Origin: Sphingomonas sp. So64.6b
GTDB taxonomy: Bacteria; Pseudomonadota; Alphaproteobacteria; Sphingomonadales; Sphingomonadaceae
DNA length: 64,000 nt
Direction of reading: 5' to 3'
NCBI RefSeq assembly: GCF_014171475.1
Contig: NZ_CP048817.1
Span: 2,790,001 to 2,854,000 of the forward strand
Position numbers and translations under genes: made by a program. Positions 17,345 to 25,945 of the stretch are shown here, in pieces (position 1 is the first letter of the stretch; every line of letters begins with the position of its first letter). The notes under the pieces were generated by a model. That model did no database searches. It was given only the letters and a program-made list of their open reading frames with translations, and had not been told where the DNA came from.

Positions 17345-18889
17345 TCAGTTCTTGATCTTCACCGGAATGAAGTTGGTCTGACGAGCACGGGTCACCAGCA
17401 GCAGCACTTGCGGACGACCCGCCGCCGTTGCCTGTGCGACCTGTGCCGCCAATTCGGCCGACGTGCGCACCGGCACATTGTTGACCGACTGGATCACGTC
17501 GCCGCGCTTGAGCTTCTGGCCCGCATCGCTGGCCGGGCTGGCCGATGCGATGACGACGCCCTGGACTGTCGCATCGACGCCGATCGATCGTGCGATCTGC
17601 GGCGTCAGCGGCACGACGTTCAGGCCGAGCGGCGCTGCGGTCGGCGCCTGCACGCCCGGGCTGCCGTCCTCATCGGGCAAGCCGTCATCGCCGCCGCCGG
17701 CGATCGCCGCAAGCTGGTCTTCGGTCGGCCGGTTGGCGGCGGTGATCGACAGGCTCATCGGCTTGCCCTGACGGATCACGTCAAGTTTGGCGACCGCGCC
17801 GGGCGCGACATTGGCGATCAGGTAGGACAAGGTCTGATCGGGCGTCACGGCCTTTTCATTGACGCGAACGACCACGTCGCCGGCCTTGAGTCCGCCCTTG
17901 GCGGCGGGACCATCGGCCTCGACCCGGGCGATCAGCTCGCCCTGATTCTTCGGCAAGCCAAGTGCCGCGCCGACATTCTCGTCGACCGGACCGCCGATAC
18001 CCACGCCGATATAACCGCGCTTGATCGCGCCGCCCTTCATCAGCGTGCTGATCACCGGCTGTGCCTCTTCGGCCGGAATGGCGAAGCCGATACCGACATT
18101 GCCGCCGGTTTCGGACAGGATCTGCGAATTGATGCCGATCACATTGCCCTGAAGGTCGAACATCGGGCCACCCGAATTGCCGCGATTGATCGCCGCGTCG
18201 GTCTGGATGAAGCGGTCATAGGCGCCACCCGAGCCGGTCACGCGGTGCAAGGCCGAAACGATGCCGGCGGTCACGGTCGAACCGAGGCCGAACGGATTAC
18301 CGATCGCCACGACCCAATCGCCGACCCGTGCCTTGGTCGAATCGCCGAACTTCACGAACGGCAGGTTCTTGCCCTCGATCTTGAGCACCGCGAGATCCGA
18401 TGCAGGGTCGCGGCCGATCAGCTTTGCGACATATTCCTTGCGATCGGGCATGATCACGCGGATCGATTCGACCGTGGCGCCCTTGGCACCCGGTGCGATC
18501 ACATGGTTGTTGGTCACGACGTAGCCGTCGGGCGAGATGACGAAGCCCGAACCGAGCGACTGCGCCTCTCGCGTGATCGGCGCACCGCCCTGACCCTGGC
18601 CGAACTGCTGGCCGAACAGGTCGCCCAGCGGCGCGCCTTCGAACGGGTTGCCGGCGGCCTGTTGCGTGATCTTCTGCGTCGTCGAGATGTTGACGACGGC
18701 GGGCTGGAGCCGCGCGACCATATCGGCAAAGCTCATCGGCGCGCCGGGTTTGGGAGCCGTCGCCTCGATCGCGCCGGGTTCGTTTTGCGCGGTCTGCGCG
18801 GACGCGGACGGCTGGAACATCATGGTTGCGGCGGTGCCGCTCAGAAGCAGGGCACCAGTAATGGCGTAAGCATAACGCACTTGGGTCAT
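17345..18889 (-). CDS. Periplasmic serine protease of the Do/HtrA family
   Basis: A 514-residue protein-quality protease or chaperone of the periplasm. The start at 18889 has GAGAGGAA directly ahead and gives a signal sequence ending ASAQ; the frame extends further upstream without support. The catalytic triad is His129 (NNHV), Asp165 (ASDLAVLK) and Ser239 (RGNSGGP). Two PDZ domains follow, about residues 310-400 and 425-510. The linker between catalytic domain and signal is rich in Gln and Gly (FGQQFGQGQGG), as in DegP loop LA. It lies downstream of hflKC on the same strand, another membrane-quality module. Confidence 0.95.
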   Translation of the reverse strand: MTQVRYAYAITGALLLSGTAATMMFQPSASAQTAQNEPGAIEATAPKPGAPMSFADMVARLQPAVVNISTTQKITQQAAGNPFEGAPLGDLFGQQFGQGQGGAPITREAQSLGSGFVISPDGYVVTNNHVIAPGAKGATVESIRVIMPDRKEYVAKLIGRDPASDLAVLKIEGKNLPFVKFGDSTKARVGDWVVAIGNPFGLGSTVTAGIVSALHRVTGSGGAYDRFIQTDAAINRGNSGGPMFDLQGNVIGINSQILSETGGNVGIGFAIPAEEAQPVISTLMKGGAIKRGYIGVGIGGPVDENVGAALGLPKNQGELIARVEADGPAAKGGLKAGDVVVRVNEKAVTPDQTLSYLIANVAPGAVAKLDVIRQGKPMSLSITAANRPTEDQLAAIAGGGDDGLPDEDGSPGVQAPTAAPLGLNVVPLTPQIARSIGVDATVQGVVIASASPASDAGQKLKRGDVIQSVNNVPVRTSAELAAQVAQATAAGRPQVLLLVTRARQTNFIPVKIKN

Positions 18890-18989
18890 TTCCTCTCGAT
18901 TGCCGAACGGCAAGGACCGGTTTTTGCGGCGCGCTTGCTGAACGGCGATTGAATATGAACGCAATGAAAGTTTTTCGGAAAGCCTCGCA

Positions 18990-19856
18990 TTAACGACCGC
19001 GGCCCTGGAATTCCTTCAAATACGCGTTGTTCGGTGACAGGATCAACGATGTCGCGCCGCGCGGCCTGCCGTCGTTAAGCACCCCGAAAGTGAAGCGATA
19101 GGACTGCATTGCGCGGTAGAATTCGTAGAAGTCCGGATCCTTGTTGAACGCAGCAGCATAGATTTTGGCTGCATTGGCATCCGCTTCGGCACGAATGATC
19201 TGCGCGGTCTGATTACCTTTCGCGGAGATCGTCGCGACTTCCTGCTGACGCGCGGTCTTCATCCGGTCGAGCGCGCTCTGTAGCGGGGTGCCATCTGGCA
19301 AGTCGGCGCGCTTGATCCGGACATCGACGATCTGCACGCCATATTGCGTCGCCTGACGCTGCAGACCGGCCTGGATATTGTCCATCACCTGGCCACGCTC
19401 CGGGCTGAGCAAGGCAGCGAACGGCCGCTTGCCGAGTTCGTTACGCAGCGCCGAGCCGAGCAAAGGCCCAAGCTGATCGGCGACGCGATCCTCGCTACCG
19501 GCGGTGACCACCATGCGCAGCGGATCGACCACGCGGAAACGCGCATAGGCGTCGACCGACAGGCGCAACTGATCGGTCGACAGCACCTGGGTATTGTCGA
19601 GATCGACATCGAGCACGCGCTTATCGACCCAGACCAGCCGATCCATGAACGGCACGCGGAAGACAAGGCCGGCGCCGGTGCGGCCAAAGGGCTGATTCGG
19701 CTGCCAGCGATTGACCGTGCGGATCGGGTTTTCGAAGCGCAGGATCACCGCTTGTTTGGTTTCAGGGACGATCGCGATGGTGCTCGCGGCGAGGATCACG
19801 AGGACCAGCGTGAGGAAGCCGAGCACGAACGGGTTGCGGAACAGGGTGGCGCTCAT
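18990..19856 (-). CDS. hflC: HflC, SPFH-domain membrane protease regulator
   Basis: A 288-residue membrane protein that, with HflK, forms the cage that surrounds and modulates FtsH. An N-terminal membrane helix (about 9-30) is followed by the band 7/SPFH domain (ETKQAVILRFENPIRTVN). A helical region ends in ANAAKIYAAAFNKDPDFYEFYRAMQSY, the standard HflC ending. Its ATG overlaps the hflK stop (ATGA at 19853-19856), so the two subunits are translationally coupled and made in equal amounts. Confidence 0.95.
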   Translation of the reverse strand: MSATLFRNPFVLGFLTLVLVILAASTIAIVPETKQAVILRFENPIRTVNRWQPNQPFGRTGAGLVFRVPFMDRLVWVDKRVLDVDLDNTQVLSTDQLRLSVDAYARFRVVDPLRMVVTAGSEDRVADQLGPLLGSALRNELGKRPFAALLSPERGQVMDNIQAGLQRQATQYGVQIVDVRIKRADLPDGTPLQSALDRMKTARQQEVATISAKGNQTAQIIRAEADANAAKIYAAAFNKDPDFYEFYRAMQSYRFTFGVLNDGRPRGATSLILSPNNAYLKEFQGRGR

Positions 19857-21007
19857 TGGCTGCCTCCAGCTGCGGGTGCGGGCGTCGGCGCGGCCTGCGC
19901 GGCGGGCGCCGTCGGCTGCACTTCGGTCACGCGCCGCGCACCGCCTGGAAGAGGCAGATAAGGCACGACACCGGGCGCCTCGATGATCGTCTTGTCGCTC
20001 TTGGCCAGCACATTCTCCATCGTCTCGTAATACATACGCCGGCGCGTCACTTCGGGCGCAAGCCGATACTGCTCATACACCTTGTCGAACGACGTCGCTT
20101 CGCCCTGCGCCTGGGCCAGGATCTGCTGGGCATAGCCGCGCGCCTGGTTGATATTGCCCTGTGCCGCCTGTTGTGCAGCCGAAACCGCTTTGAAATCCTC
20201 GGATACGGCCGCCGGCGCTTGCGCCTGCTTGATCGCAACACCCTGGATACGGATACCGGAATTATAATCGTTGAGCACGGACTGGATAAGTTCCTGCACG
20301 CGTCCCTCGATCGCGCCACGACCGGCGCCGATCGCTTCTTCCAGCGTCGTCGTTGCCATCACCGCGCGCATCGCGCTTTCGGCGGTGGCGCGCACGGTCG
20401 CCTGCGGATCCTTGATCTGGAAACTGAAATCCTGCGGGTTCGACACATCCCAGCGCACCGAATAGGCAAGATCGATGATGTTCTGGTCCCCGGTGATGAC
20501 GAGATTCTCGCCGCCCGAGCCTTCGGGGAAATCCTCGAGCCGGATTTTCTGGACATCGACTTTCCGCACCGACGCGATCGGCGCGGGCAAGGTGAAGCGA
20601 ATGCCCGGCTCCAATGTGCCGGCATAACGCCCGAACCAGGTGATGACGCCGCGTTGCTGCGGGCCGATCTGATGAAAGCTGGTGAACACGATCCAGACGA
20701 TAGCGATCAGGCCGACACCGAGGCCCCAGAGCCGCCCGGCATTGGCTCCGCCCGGCATGCGCGGACGACCGCCACCGAATCCGCCGCCACCGCCTCCCTT
20801 GGCGCGCTTGAGGAATTCATCGAGCGCGGTCGGCTTCGTACCGCGTGCGCCACCGGGTGGTACCGCCCAGGGGTTGCGCGGACCGCTTTCGCCGTCGCCA
20901 TTGTTCCCCCCATTGCCATTGTCGCCACCCGAGCCGCCCCAGGGGCTTTTCGGTCGATCGGAATTGAGAATGGTGAAACGCTGCAGCCAGCCGGTAAGGA
21001 TCGTCAT
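19853..21007 (-). CDS. hflK: HflK, SPFH-domain membrane protease regulator
   Basis: A 384-residue partner of HflC. The N-terminus is Gly/Asn-rich (SPWGGSGGDNGNGGNNGDGE), as is typical. A membrane helix lies at about residues 85-105, then the SPFH domain (QRGVITWFGRYAGTLEPGI) and a helical segment (IQGVAIKQAQAPAAVSEDFKAV, INQARGYAQQILAQAQGEA). It ends in a Pro/Ala-rich tail. The start at 21007 is chosen because the longer frame upstream is antisense to mrp. hflK and mrp are divergent with 70 bases between their starts, which must hold both promoters. Confidence 0.95.
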   Translation of the reverse strand: MTILTGWLQRFTILNSDRPKSPWGGSGGDNGNGGNNGDGESGPRNPWAVPPGGARGTKPTALDEFLKRAKGGGGGGFGGGRPRMPGGANAGRLWGLGVGLIAIVWIVFTSFHQIGPQQRGVITWFGRYAGTLEPGIRFTLPAPIASVRKVDVQKIRLEDFPEGSGGENLVITGDQNIIDLAYSVRWDVSNPQDFSFQIKDPQATVRATAESAMRAVMATTTLEEAIGAGRGAIEGRVQELIQSVLNDYNSGIRIQGVAIKQAQAPAAVSEDFKAVSAAQQAAQGNINQARGYAQQILAQAQGEATSFDKVYEQYRLAPEVTRRRMYYETMENVLAKSDKTIIEAPGVVPYLPLPGGARRVTEVQPTAPAAQAAPTPAPAAGGSQ

Positions 21008-21077
21008 AACGTCTTTATAGGTGTGTGAGCGCGGAAAAACAGTGGCAAGCGCTCTTTGGGTCCCTATCTGGCCGACA

Positions 21078-22022
21078 ATGACACAAGATGTAACAATGCA
21101 AACCGCCCTGCACGCGATTGCGGGCGATCGCGCCACCGCCCGGATCGACGGCGATCGCGCCAGCATCATCCTCGATGTCACCGGTCTGGACCGGCCATCG
21201 AGCGACGAACTCGAGCGGCGCGTGAGGGCCGCCGCCGAGCAAGTCGCGGGCATCGCCACGGTGCGAATCGCCCAGACCGCCCAGCGCACCACGCGCACAT
21301 TGATCGCGGTCGCGAGCGGCAAGGGTGGGGTGGGTAAATCGACCGTCTCGGCGAGCCTCGCGATCGGACTGCACCGGCTCGGGCGTAGGGTTGGGCTGGT
21401 CGACGCGGACATCTATGGCCCCTCGCAGCCCAAGCTGATGGGTGTCGAAGACGCCAAACCGACCGCGCGCGAGAAAGTGCTGCAACCGGTGCCGACGCCG
21501 CACGGCGTGCCGATGCTGTCGATGGGCCAGCTGGTCGCGCCGGATCAGGCGATCGCGTGGCGCGGGCCGATGATCGCCGGCGCGCTTGGCCAGATGCTCG
21601 ATGGCAATTGGGCGGCGCAGGATACGCTGGTGATCGACTTGCCGCCCGGCACCGGCGACGTACAGCTGACCATGGTGCAGAAATACCGCCCGAGCGGCGC
21701 GGTGATCGTCTCCACGCCGCAGGACCTGGCGCTGATCGATGCGCGCCGCGCGATTGACCTGTTCGTCAAGGCGGGCGTGCCGATCATCGGGCTGGTCGAG
21801 AATATGGCGGGGTATGCCTGCCCATCGTGCGGCGAAATCTCCGATCCGTTCGGCCGTGGCGGCGCCGAAGCGGCGGCCAGCGAGCTCGGCATCCCGTTTC
21901 TCGGCCGCATTCCGCTCGACATCGCGATCCGCCTGGCTTCCGATGCGGGGAACGCCGGTGAAACGAACGCGTTTGCCGAGGTGAGCCAGCGCGTGTTCGA
22001 CTGGATTCCCAAAGGAGGCTGA
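21078..22022 (+). CDS. mrp: Mrp/NBP35 family iron-sulfur cluster carrier ATPase
   Basis: A 314-residue cytoplasmic ATPase that binds and hands over Fe-S clusters to apoproteins. A short N-terminal DUF59-like domain (residues 8-65) precedes the P-loop domain: deviant Walker A GKGGVGKST at 81-89, DADIYGPSQ, and DLPPGTGDVQLT. The cluster-bridging CPSC motif is at Cys248 and Cys251. The DUF59 part is short and has lost most of its usual N-terminus. ATG 21078 is chosen; ATG 21096 is the alternative. The next gene starts two bases after the stop behind a strong Shine-Dalgarno sequence. Confidence 0.95.
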   Translation: MTQDVTMQTALHAIAGDRATARIDGDRASIILDVTGLDRPSSDELERRVRAAAEQVAGIATVRIAQTAQRTTRTLIAVASGKGGVGKSTVSASLAIGLHRLGRRVGLVDADIYGPSQPKLMGVEDAKPTAREKVLQPVPTPHGVPMLSMGQLVAPDQAIAWRGPMIAGALGQMLDGNWAAQDTLVIDLPPGTGDVQLTMVQKYRPSGAVIVSTPQDLALIDARRAIDLFVKAGVPIIGLVENMAGYACPSCGEISDPFGRGGAEAAASELGIPFLGRIPLDIAIRLASDAGNAGETNAFAEVSQRVFDWIPKGG

Positions 22023-22023
22023 T

Positions 22024-22452
22024 GTGCCGTTGACCAGTGACGAGGATATCAAGGCGCTGCTCGAAGAGACGCGCACCATCGCGCTGGTCGGCGCGTCGGA
22101 TCGGCCGAACCGACCGTCCTATGGCGTGATGGCGATGCTGCAGGATCATGGCTATCGCGTGATTCCGGTCAATCCGCAGATCACCGGCGAGCATGTCCAT
22201 GGCGAATTCGTGTTCCGCGAACTGAACCAGCTCGGCGATCCGATCGACATGGTCGATATCTTCCGTAACTCGGCCGCCGCCGGCGAAGCGGTCGACCAGG
22301 CGATCGCGGTCGGCGCGAAAGCGGTGTGGATGCAGCTCGGCGTGATCAACGAGGAGGCGGCCGCCCGCGCCGAAGCAGCGGGGCTGAAGGTCGTGATGGA
22401 CCGCTGTCCCGCGATCGAGATTCCCCGGCTCGGCGTTGCCAAACGCAATTGA
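22024..22452 (+). CDS. CoA-binding (YccU-like) Rossmann protein
   Basis: A 142-residue single-domain CoA-binding protein of the succinyl-CoA synthetase N-terminal fold (YccU type). The nucleotide-binding segment is IALVGASDRPNRPSYGV at about 18-34, followed by GYRVIPVNP and MVDIFRNS. The start is GTG at 22024; AAAGGAGG eight bases before it, inside the end of mrp, decides this. An ATG two bases earlier leads at once to a stop. Tight spacing to mrp indicates co-transcription. Members bind CoA, but no pathway is known. Confidence 0.9.
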   Translation: MPLTSDEDIKALLEETRTIALVGASDRPNRPSYGVMAMLQDHGYRVIPVNPQITGEHVHGEFVFRELNQLGDPIDMVDIFRNSAAAGEAVDQAIAVGAKAVWMQLGVINEEAAARAEAAGLKVVMDRCPAIEIPRLGVAKRN

Positions 22453-22544
22453 TCGTTACGGCTGCATTCGGATCACTTGCGTTCGCCCCCTTGTGTTAAG
22501 ATGAAGAGGGTGCATTTTGCAGGGACTGACCGGAGGCGGAATCG

Positions 22545-22892
22545 ATGCTGGGCGCTGTGCTGTTGCTGTTGCTTCAATCGACGCCGGATAGTGCGGCGAT
22601 CGCGCGATACCGTGACCTGACCACTGTCGCTCCGCGCTGCGCCGCGTCGACCGACCCTGCCGAGATCCTGGTCTGCGACCGTCGGCGCGCCGACAATTAT
22701 CGTGTGCCGCTGATCGAACCGGAGGCGGGCGACCCGAAGAATGAAGGCGTACCGGCCGAGCGCGAGCGGTTGCTCGCCCGCACCAATAATTGCGCCGAGA
22801 AATCATCCTTCCTGGTCGGCTGCGGCATGGCGGGCGTTTCGGTCGGGACCGGCGGGGCCAGGCTTGGCGGCGAACGGCCGATCGCGCCATGA
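22545..22892 (+). CDS. Small secreted Cys-containing protein, hypothetical
   Basis: A 115-residue protein with a hydrophobic N-terminus (MLGAVLLLLLQS) that probably acts as a signal. The mature part has paired cysteines (APRCAASTDPAEILVCDRR and NNCAEKSSFLVGCGMAG), which suggests disulfides in the periplasm. The C-X8-9-ILVC pattern recurs in the next protein, so the two look like diverged duplicates. The stop overlaps the next start (ATGA at 22889-22892). Function unknown. Confidence 0.65.
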   Translation: MLGAVLLLLLQSTPDSAAIARYRDLTTVAPRCAASTDPAEILVCDRRRADNYRVPLIEPEAGDPKNEGVPAERERLLARTNNCAEKSSFLVGCGMAGVSVGTGGARLGGERPIAP

Positions 22893-23356
22893 TCCTGCTT
22901 GCGCTCCTGCTGCAATCGGCCGCGGCGACCCCGGTGGCCCAACCCGCTGTGCCGCCGGCCCCGCAACGCTGGTCGATCCTCGTGCCCGTCGCCAATGAGG
23001 CATGCCGCCCCGCAGCCAAGGGTGACGACATTCTGGTCTGTGCCGACCCCTTGCCGACGCAGCGCCTGCCATTGCCGGACGAGATCGTGCCGGACGGCCC
23101 GCGCCCCTCCAATCCTTACCGGACCGGCAGCGGCGCGCTGGCGGCGGAAGGGGCACCGTGCGCCACGGCGATGGGCGGATGCGTGGTCGGTTTCGGGCCG
23201 CCGATCATACCGATCGTCGAAGGACTGGTCGGGCTCGCCAAGGACGCTTTTGCCAGGCACCCGGACAAGTCGAAACGCATTGCCATCCCACTCGACGATC
23301 CGGTGCCGCCAACGGTTTCGAAAAAAGATGGTGCGACGCAACCAAGCGGCGATTAA
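22889..23356 (+). CDS. Small secreted Cys-containing protein, paralogue of the preceding one
   Basis: A 155-residue protein from the ATG at 22889 (MILLALLLQSAAATPVAQ, likely signal peptide). It shares with its neighbour the segment ...CRPAAKGDDILVCADP.., followed by a second Cys pair (GAPCATAMGGCVVGFG). A hydrophobic Gly/Pro stretch (GFGPPIIPIVEGLVGLA) may be membrane-associated. Coupled to the preceding gene. This layout of two Cys pairs around an ILVC motif is seen in sphingomonad hypothetical proteins; no role is known. Confidence 0.65.
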   Translation: MILLALLLQSAAATPVAQPAVPPAPQRWSILVPVANEACRPAAKGDDILVCADPLPTQRLPLPDEIVPDGPRPSNPYRTGSGALAAEGAPCATAMGGCVVGFGPPIIPIVEGLVGLAKDAFARHPDKSKRIAIPLDDPVPPTVSKKDGATQPSGD

Positions 23357-23417
23357 ACGGTTAAACGTTTGATCGGGCCGAACAATTGTTCGAACAGGAC
23401 CCGAACGGGGAATCGTT

Positions 23418-23798
23418 ATGGTCATTGTGTCGCTTCTATTGCTTGCCGCCGCGCCCGTTGTTGGCGAGCCGGTAAGACCATGGGCCGGCACGCCGGTGAT
23501 CAGGACCGTCAAGAAATCGAAGGCCAAGCCCCGGCGGCGCGGCAGACATGCCATCATCCCGGTCGGCATTCCCAAACGGCTGAGCGTCAATGAATGCGCC
23601 GACCGGACCAGACCCGATTGCCGGGTGCAGAAACGGTCGCCTTACCGCCTGCAAGCTGAAGCGGCGATCGGACCCGCATCCAAGGATCGCGCGGTCGCGA
23701 TGGACGGCAGCGATTGCGAAGTGATCGGTCAAAAGGTCTGCCCGAGCAATCCGCGACCGGTGCTGCGTGCCGAATATGCCCCGGTCGGTGCAAAATAG
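23418..23798 (+). CDS. Small basic secreted protein, hypothetical
   Basis: A 126-residue protein with a predicted signal peptide (MVIVSLLLLAAAPVVGEP). The mature region is basic (KKSKAKPRRRGRHA) and has two Cys pairs (NECADRTRPDCRV and SDCEVIGQKVC). It follows the two Cys-rich secreted genes after about 60 bases and may belong to the same group, though direct similarity is weak. The ribosome binding site is poor (GGGGAA). Function unknown. Confidence 0.55.
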   Translation: MVIVSLLLLAAAPVVGEPVRPWAGTPVIRTVKKSKAKPRRRGRHAIIPVGIPKRLSVNECADRTRPDCRVQKRSPYRLQAEAAIGPASKDRAVAMDGSDCEVIGQKVCPSNPRPVLRAEYAPVGAK

Positions 23799-23816
23799 AC
23801 CGGGGTAACGGCCGCC

Positions 23817-25106
23817 TCAACTGAGGATGTGCATCCACATCGGCTGACCGACCAGGCTCTGCGAGCCGCGCAGCTTTTCCAGTGCTTGCGCCACGCTGCG
23901 CTCCGGACCTTCGTGAGTGACGATCGCGACGAGCACGCTGCCATCGGGCATCGCGCCGCGCTGGATCAGGCTTTCGATCGACACGCCGGCGTCGCGCATC
24001 GCTGCGGCGATCTCCGCCAGCACGCCGACCTTGTCGGTCACTGTGAATCGCACATAGGCGCGGGCGCGGCGGTCCCCGCTGTCCGCGGCGGCATGCGACG
24101 CCAGCGAATCGGCCGGCATGGCGAAGGCCGGACCGAATTCGCCGCGCGCGATGTCGATCAGGTCGGCGACCACCGCCGAGGCGGTCGGACCGTCACCGGC
24201 GCCGGCACCCTGGAACAACAAACGGCCGACGAAATTCCCCTCCGCGACCACCGCATTGGTCGCGCCGGTGACATGCGCGAGCGGATGGCTGACCGGTACG
24301 AGATGCGGATGGACGCGCTGGAACAGCCCGTGCGGACCATCCTCGGCGATGCCAAGCAAGCGGATGCGATAGCCGAGCGCCGCGGCTTCGGCGATGTCGG
24401 CGGCGACAATGTGACGGATGCCGCTTGCCGCCACATCGGCAAAGGCCGGCCGCGTGCCGAAGCAGATGCTCGACAGGATCGAAAGCTTGTGCGCCGCGTC
24501 CACACCATCGATGTCGAAGGTCGGATCGGCTTCAGCGAAACCCAATGCCTGCGCCTCGGCCAGAACCTCGACAAAGTCGCGCCCTTCCGCCTCCATCTTG
24601 CTCAGGATGAAATTGCAGGTGCCGTTGAGGATGCCATAGACGCGGGCGATCTCATTCGCCGCTGCGCCTTCTCGCAAACCCTTGATCACCGGGATACCGC
24701 CGGCGACCGCCGCTTCGAACTTCAATGCGGCGCCGGCCTTTTCGGCAGCGCGGGCGAGTTCGAGGCCATGATGCGCGATCATCGCCTTGTTGGCGGTGAC
24801 GAAGCCCTTGCCCGCCGCCAGCGTCGAACGCGCCAGTGCGAGCGCCGGACCGTCCGATCCGCCGATCAGTTCGACCACCACATCGGCATCGTCATGATGA
24901 GCGAGCGCGGTGGTGTCGTCGACCCAGGCGAAACGCGACAGATCCACACCGCGGTCCTTGGCGCGATCACGTGCGGAAATCGCGACGATCTCGATCGGCC
25001 GTCCGGCGCGGCGCGCGATCAGCGCCTTGTTCGCATCGATCAAGCGAATCACGCCCCCGCCGACAGTGCCGAGTCCGGCGAGCGCGATACGTAGCGGTTT
25101 GGTCAT
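23817..25106 (-). CDS. hom: Homoserine dehydrogenase
   Basis: A 429-residue enzyme that reduces aspartate semialdehyde to homoserine on the way to threonine, methionine and isoleucine. The NAD(P)-binding motif GLGTVGGGV is near the N-terminus. The catalytic domain carries GILNGTCNFILSKMEAEG and ADPTFDIDGVDAAHKLSIL. A C-terminal ACT domain (RFTVTDKVGVLAEIAAAMRD) predicts feedback control by threonine. The start at 25106 fits the family; 15 more codons upstream have no support. No aspartokinase is fused. The 350-base upstream region has no gene. Confidence 0.96.
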   Translation of the reverse strand: MTKPLRIALAGLGTVGGGVIRLIDANKALIARRAGRPIEIVAISARDRAKDRGVDLSRFAWVDDTTALAHHDDADVVVELIGGSDGPALALARSTLAAGKGFVTANKAMIAHHGLELARAAEKAGAALKFEAAVAGGIPVIKGLREGAAANEIARVYGILNGTCNFILSKMEAEGRDFVEVLAEAQALGFAEADPTFDIDGVDAAHKLSILSSICFGTRPAFADVAASGIRHIVAADIAEAAALGYRIRLLGIAEDGPHGLFQRVHPHLVPVSHPLAHVTGATNAVVAEGNFVGRLLFQGAGAGDGPTASAVVADLIDIARGEFGPAFAMPADSLASHAAADSGDRRARAYVRFTVTDKVGVLAEIAAAMRDAGVSIESLIQRGAMPDGSVLVAIVTHEGPERSVAQALEKLRGSQSLVGQPMWMHILS

Positions 25107-25457
25107 TTGGGCCACCCTTTCCGGCCGCGGCCTAGCCGATCTTTCCGGCAAGGCAAGTCATCGTCGCATGACCATTGCGCTGGTGGCAGCGAGACAATGC
25201 CGTTTCTTTCGACAATAAAAAGAGCGCGCCAGAATTAAGTCCGGCAAAGAATGCCATGATCGCTTTTGCATCATGGTTGAATCGCCACCCGCGACAGGAC
25301 TGTGGGACAGGCCTGCGGAAGACAGGACCGAGGCGAACGGCGGGAGATATAGGACACCGGTTGTGTCACATCTTTTTCCGTCGCCGCCCCGGCGATGGGC
25401 TTATATTCTCATTATATATCAGATGCTTAATCTGTATCTGATTAAATGTTCGATGCC
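25107..25457. other. Intergenic stretch upstream of hom
   Basis: About 350 bases without a convincing gene. The right-hand 70 bases are AT-rich and hold an inverted repeat, ATCAGAT at 25418-25424 and ATCTGAT at 25436-25442, just after the stop of the VOC gene. It may act as a terminator for that gene or as a regulatory site for hom. No leader peptide or riboswitch fold was recognised. Confidence 0.45.
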
Positions 25458-25877
25458 CTAGGCGGCCGCCCACGGATCATAGCTGCCGAAGCTCCAGACA
25501 TTGCCTTCGAAGTCGCGCGCGGAATAACCGCGGCCGCCATAGTCCTGATCGACCGGTTCGAGGAAGATGTCCGCTCCCGCCGCGCGGGCGCGATCGGCAT
25601 GCGCATCAACATCGGCGACAATGAGATAGAGCGACATGGTTGCGCCGCCGGCTTGGGCGACCGTGGTGATTCGCCCGTCGCGCGCGAACGGGCTGGCGAC
25701 AACCGGCGACAGCATGATCATCCGGTCCTCCCACAGCAATTGGGCATGGTGGACGATGGCCGGGTTCTCGTCATCGGCAAAGACCGCGTGGCGCGTGAAG
25801 CCAAACGCGTCGCACAGAAAGGCGATCGCGCGCGGCGTATCGGTATAGCGCAGGTTGGGGATCAGTTCGTGTCGCAT
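25458..25877 (-). CDS. VOC (glyoxalase/bleomycin resistance) family protein
   Basis: A 139-residue protein of the vicinal oxygen chelate superfamily, of the PhnB/YdeM-like shape. Two beta-alpha-beta-beta-beta halves are visible (PNLRYTDTPRAIAFLCDAFGF, and SLYLIVADVDAHADRARAAGADIFLEPVDQDYGGRGYSARDFEGNVWSFG). The start at 25877 is chosen because GAGGAGC lies 7-8 bases ahead. These proteins bind metals or small molecules; the substrate cannot be predicted. It follows the AraC regulator by 68 bases on the same strand, so the two may be co-expressed. Confidence 0.85.
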   Translation of the reverse strand: MRHELIPNLRYTDTPRAIAFLCDAFGFTRHAVFADDENPAIVHHAQLLWEDRMIMLSPVVASPFARDGRITTVAQAGGATMSLYLIVADVDAHADRARAAGADIFLEPVDQDYGGRGYSARDFEGNVWSFGSYDPWAAA

Positions 25878-25945
25878 GACAGGCTCCTCGGGTTGCACCG
25901 ACGACCTAGTCGCCCCCGCCGCGGCCGTATTGGATCAAACGCACC

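Noticed and set aside
17408..18952. 514-residue frame antisense to the HtrA protease
   Set aside because: Antisense shadow of a gene with an intact catalytic triad.
25107..25457. Leader attenuator or riboswitch for hom
   Set aside because: No run of Thr/Ile codons, no competing hairpins and no recognisable aptamer pattern could be found by eye.
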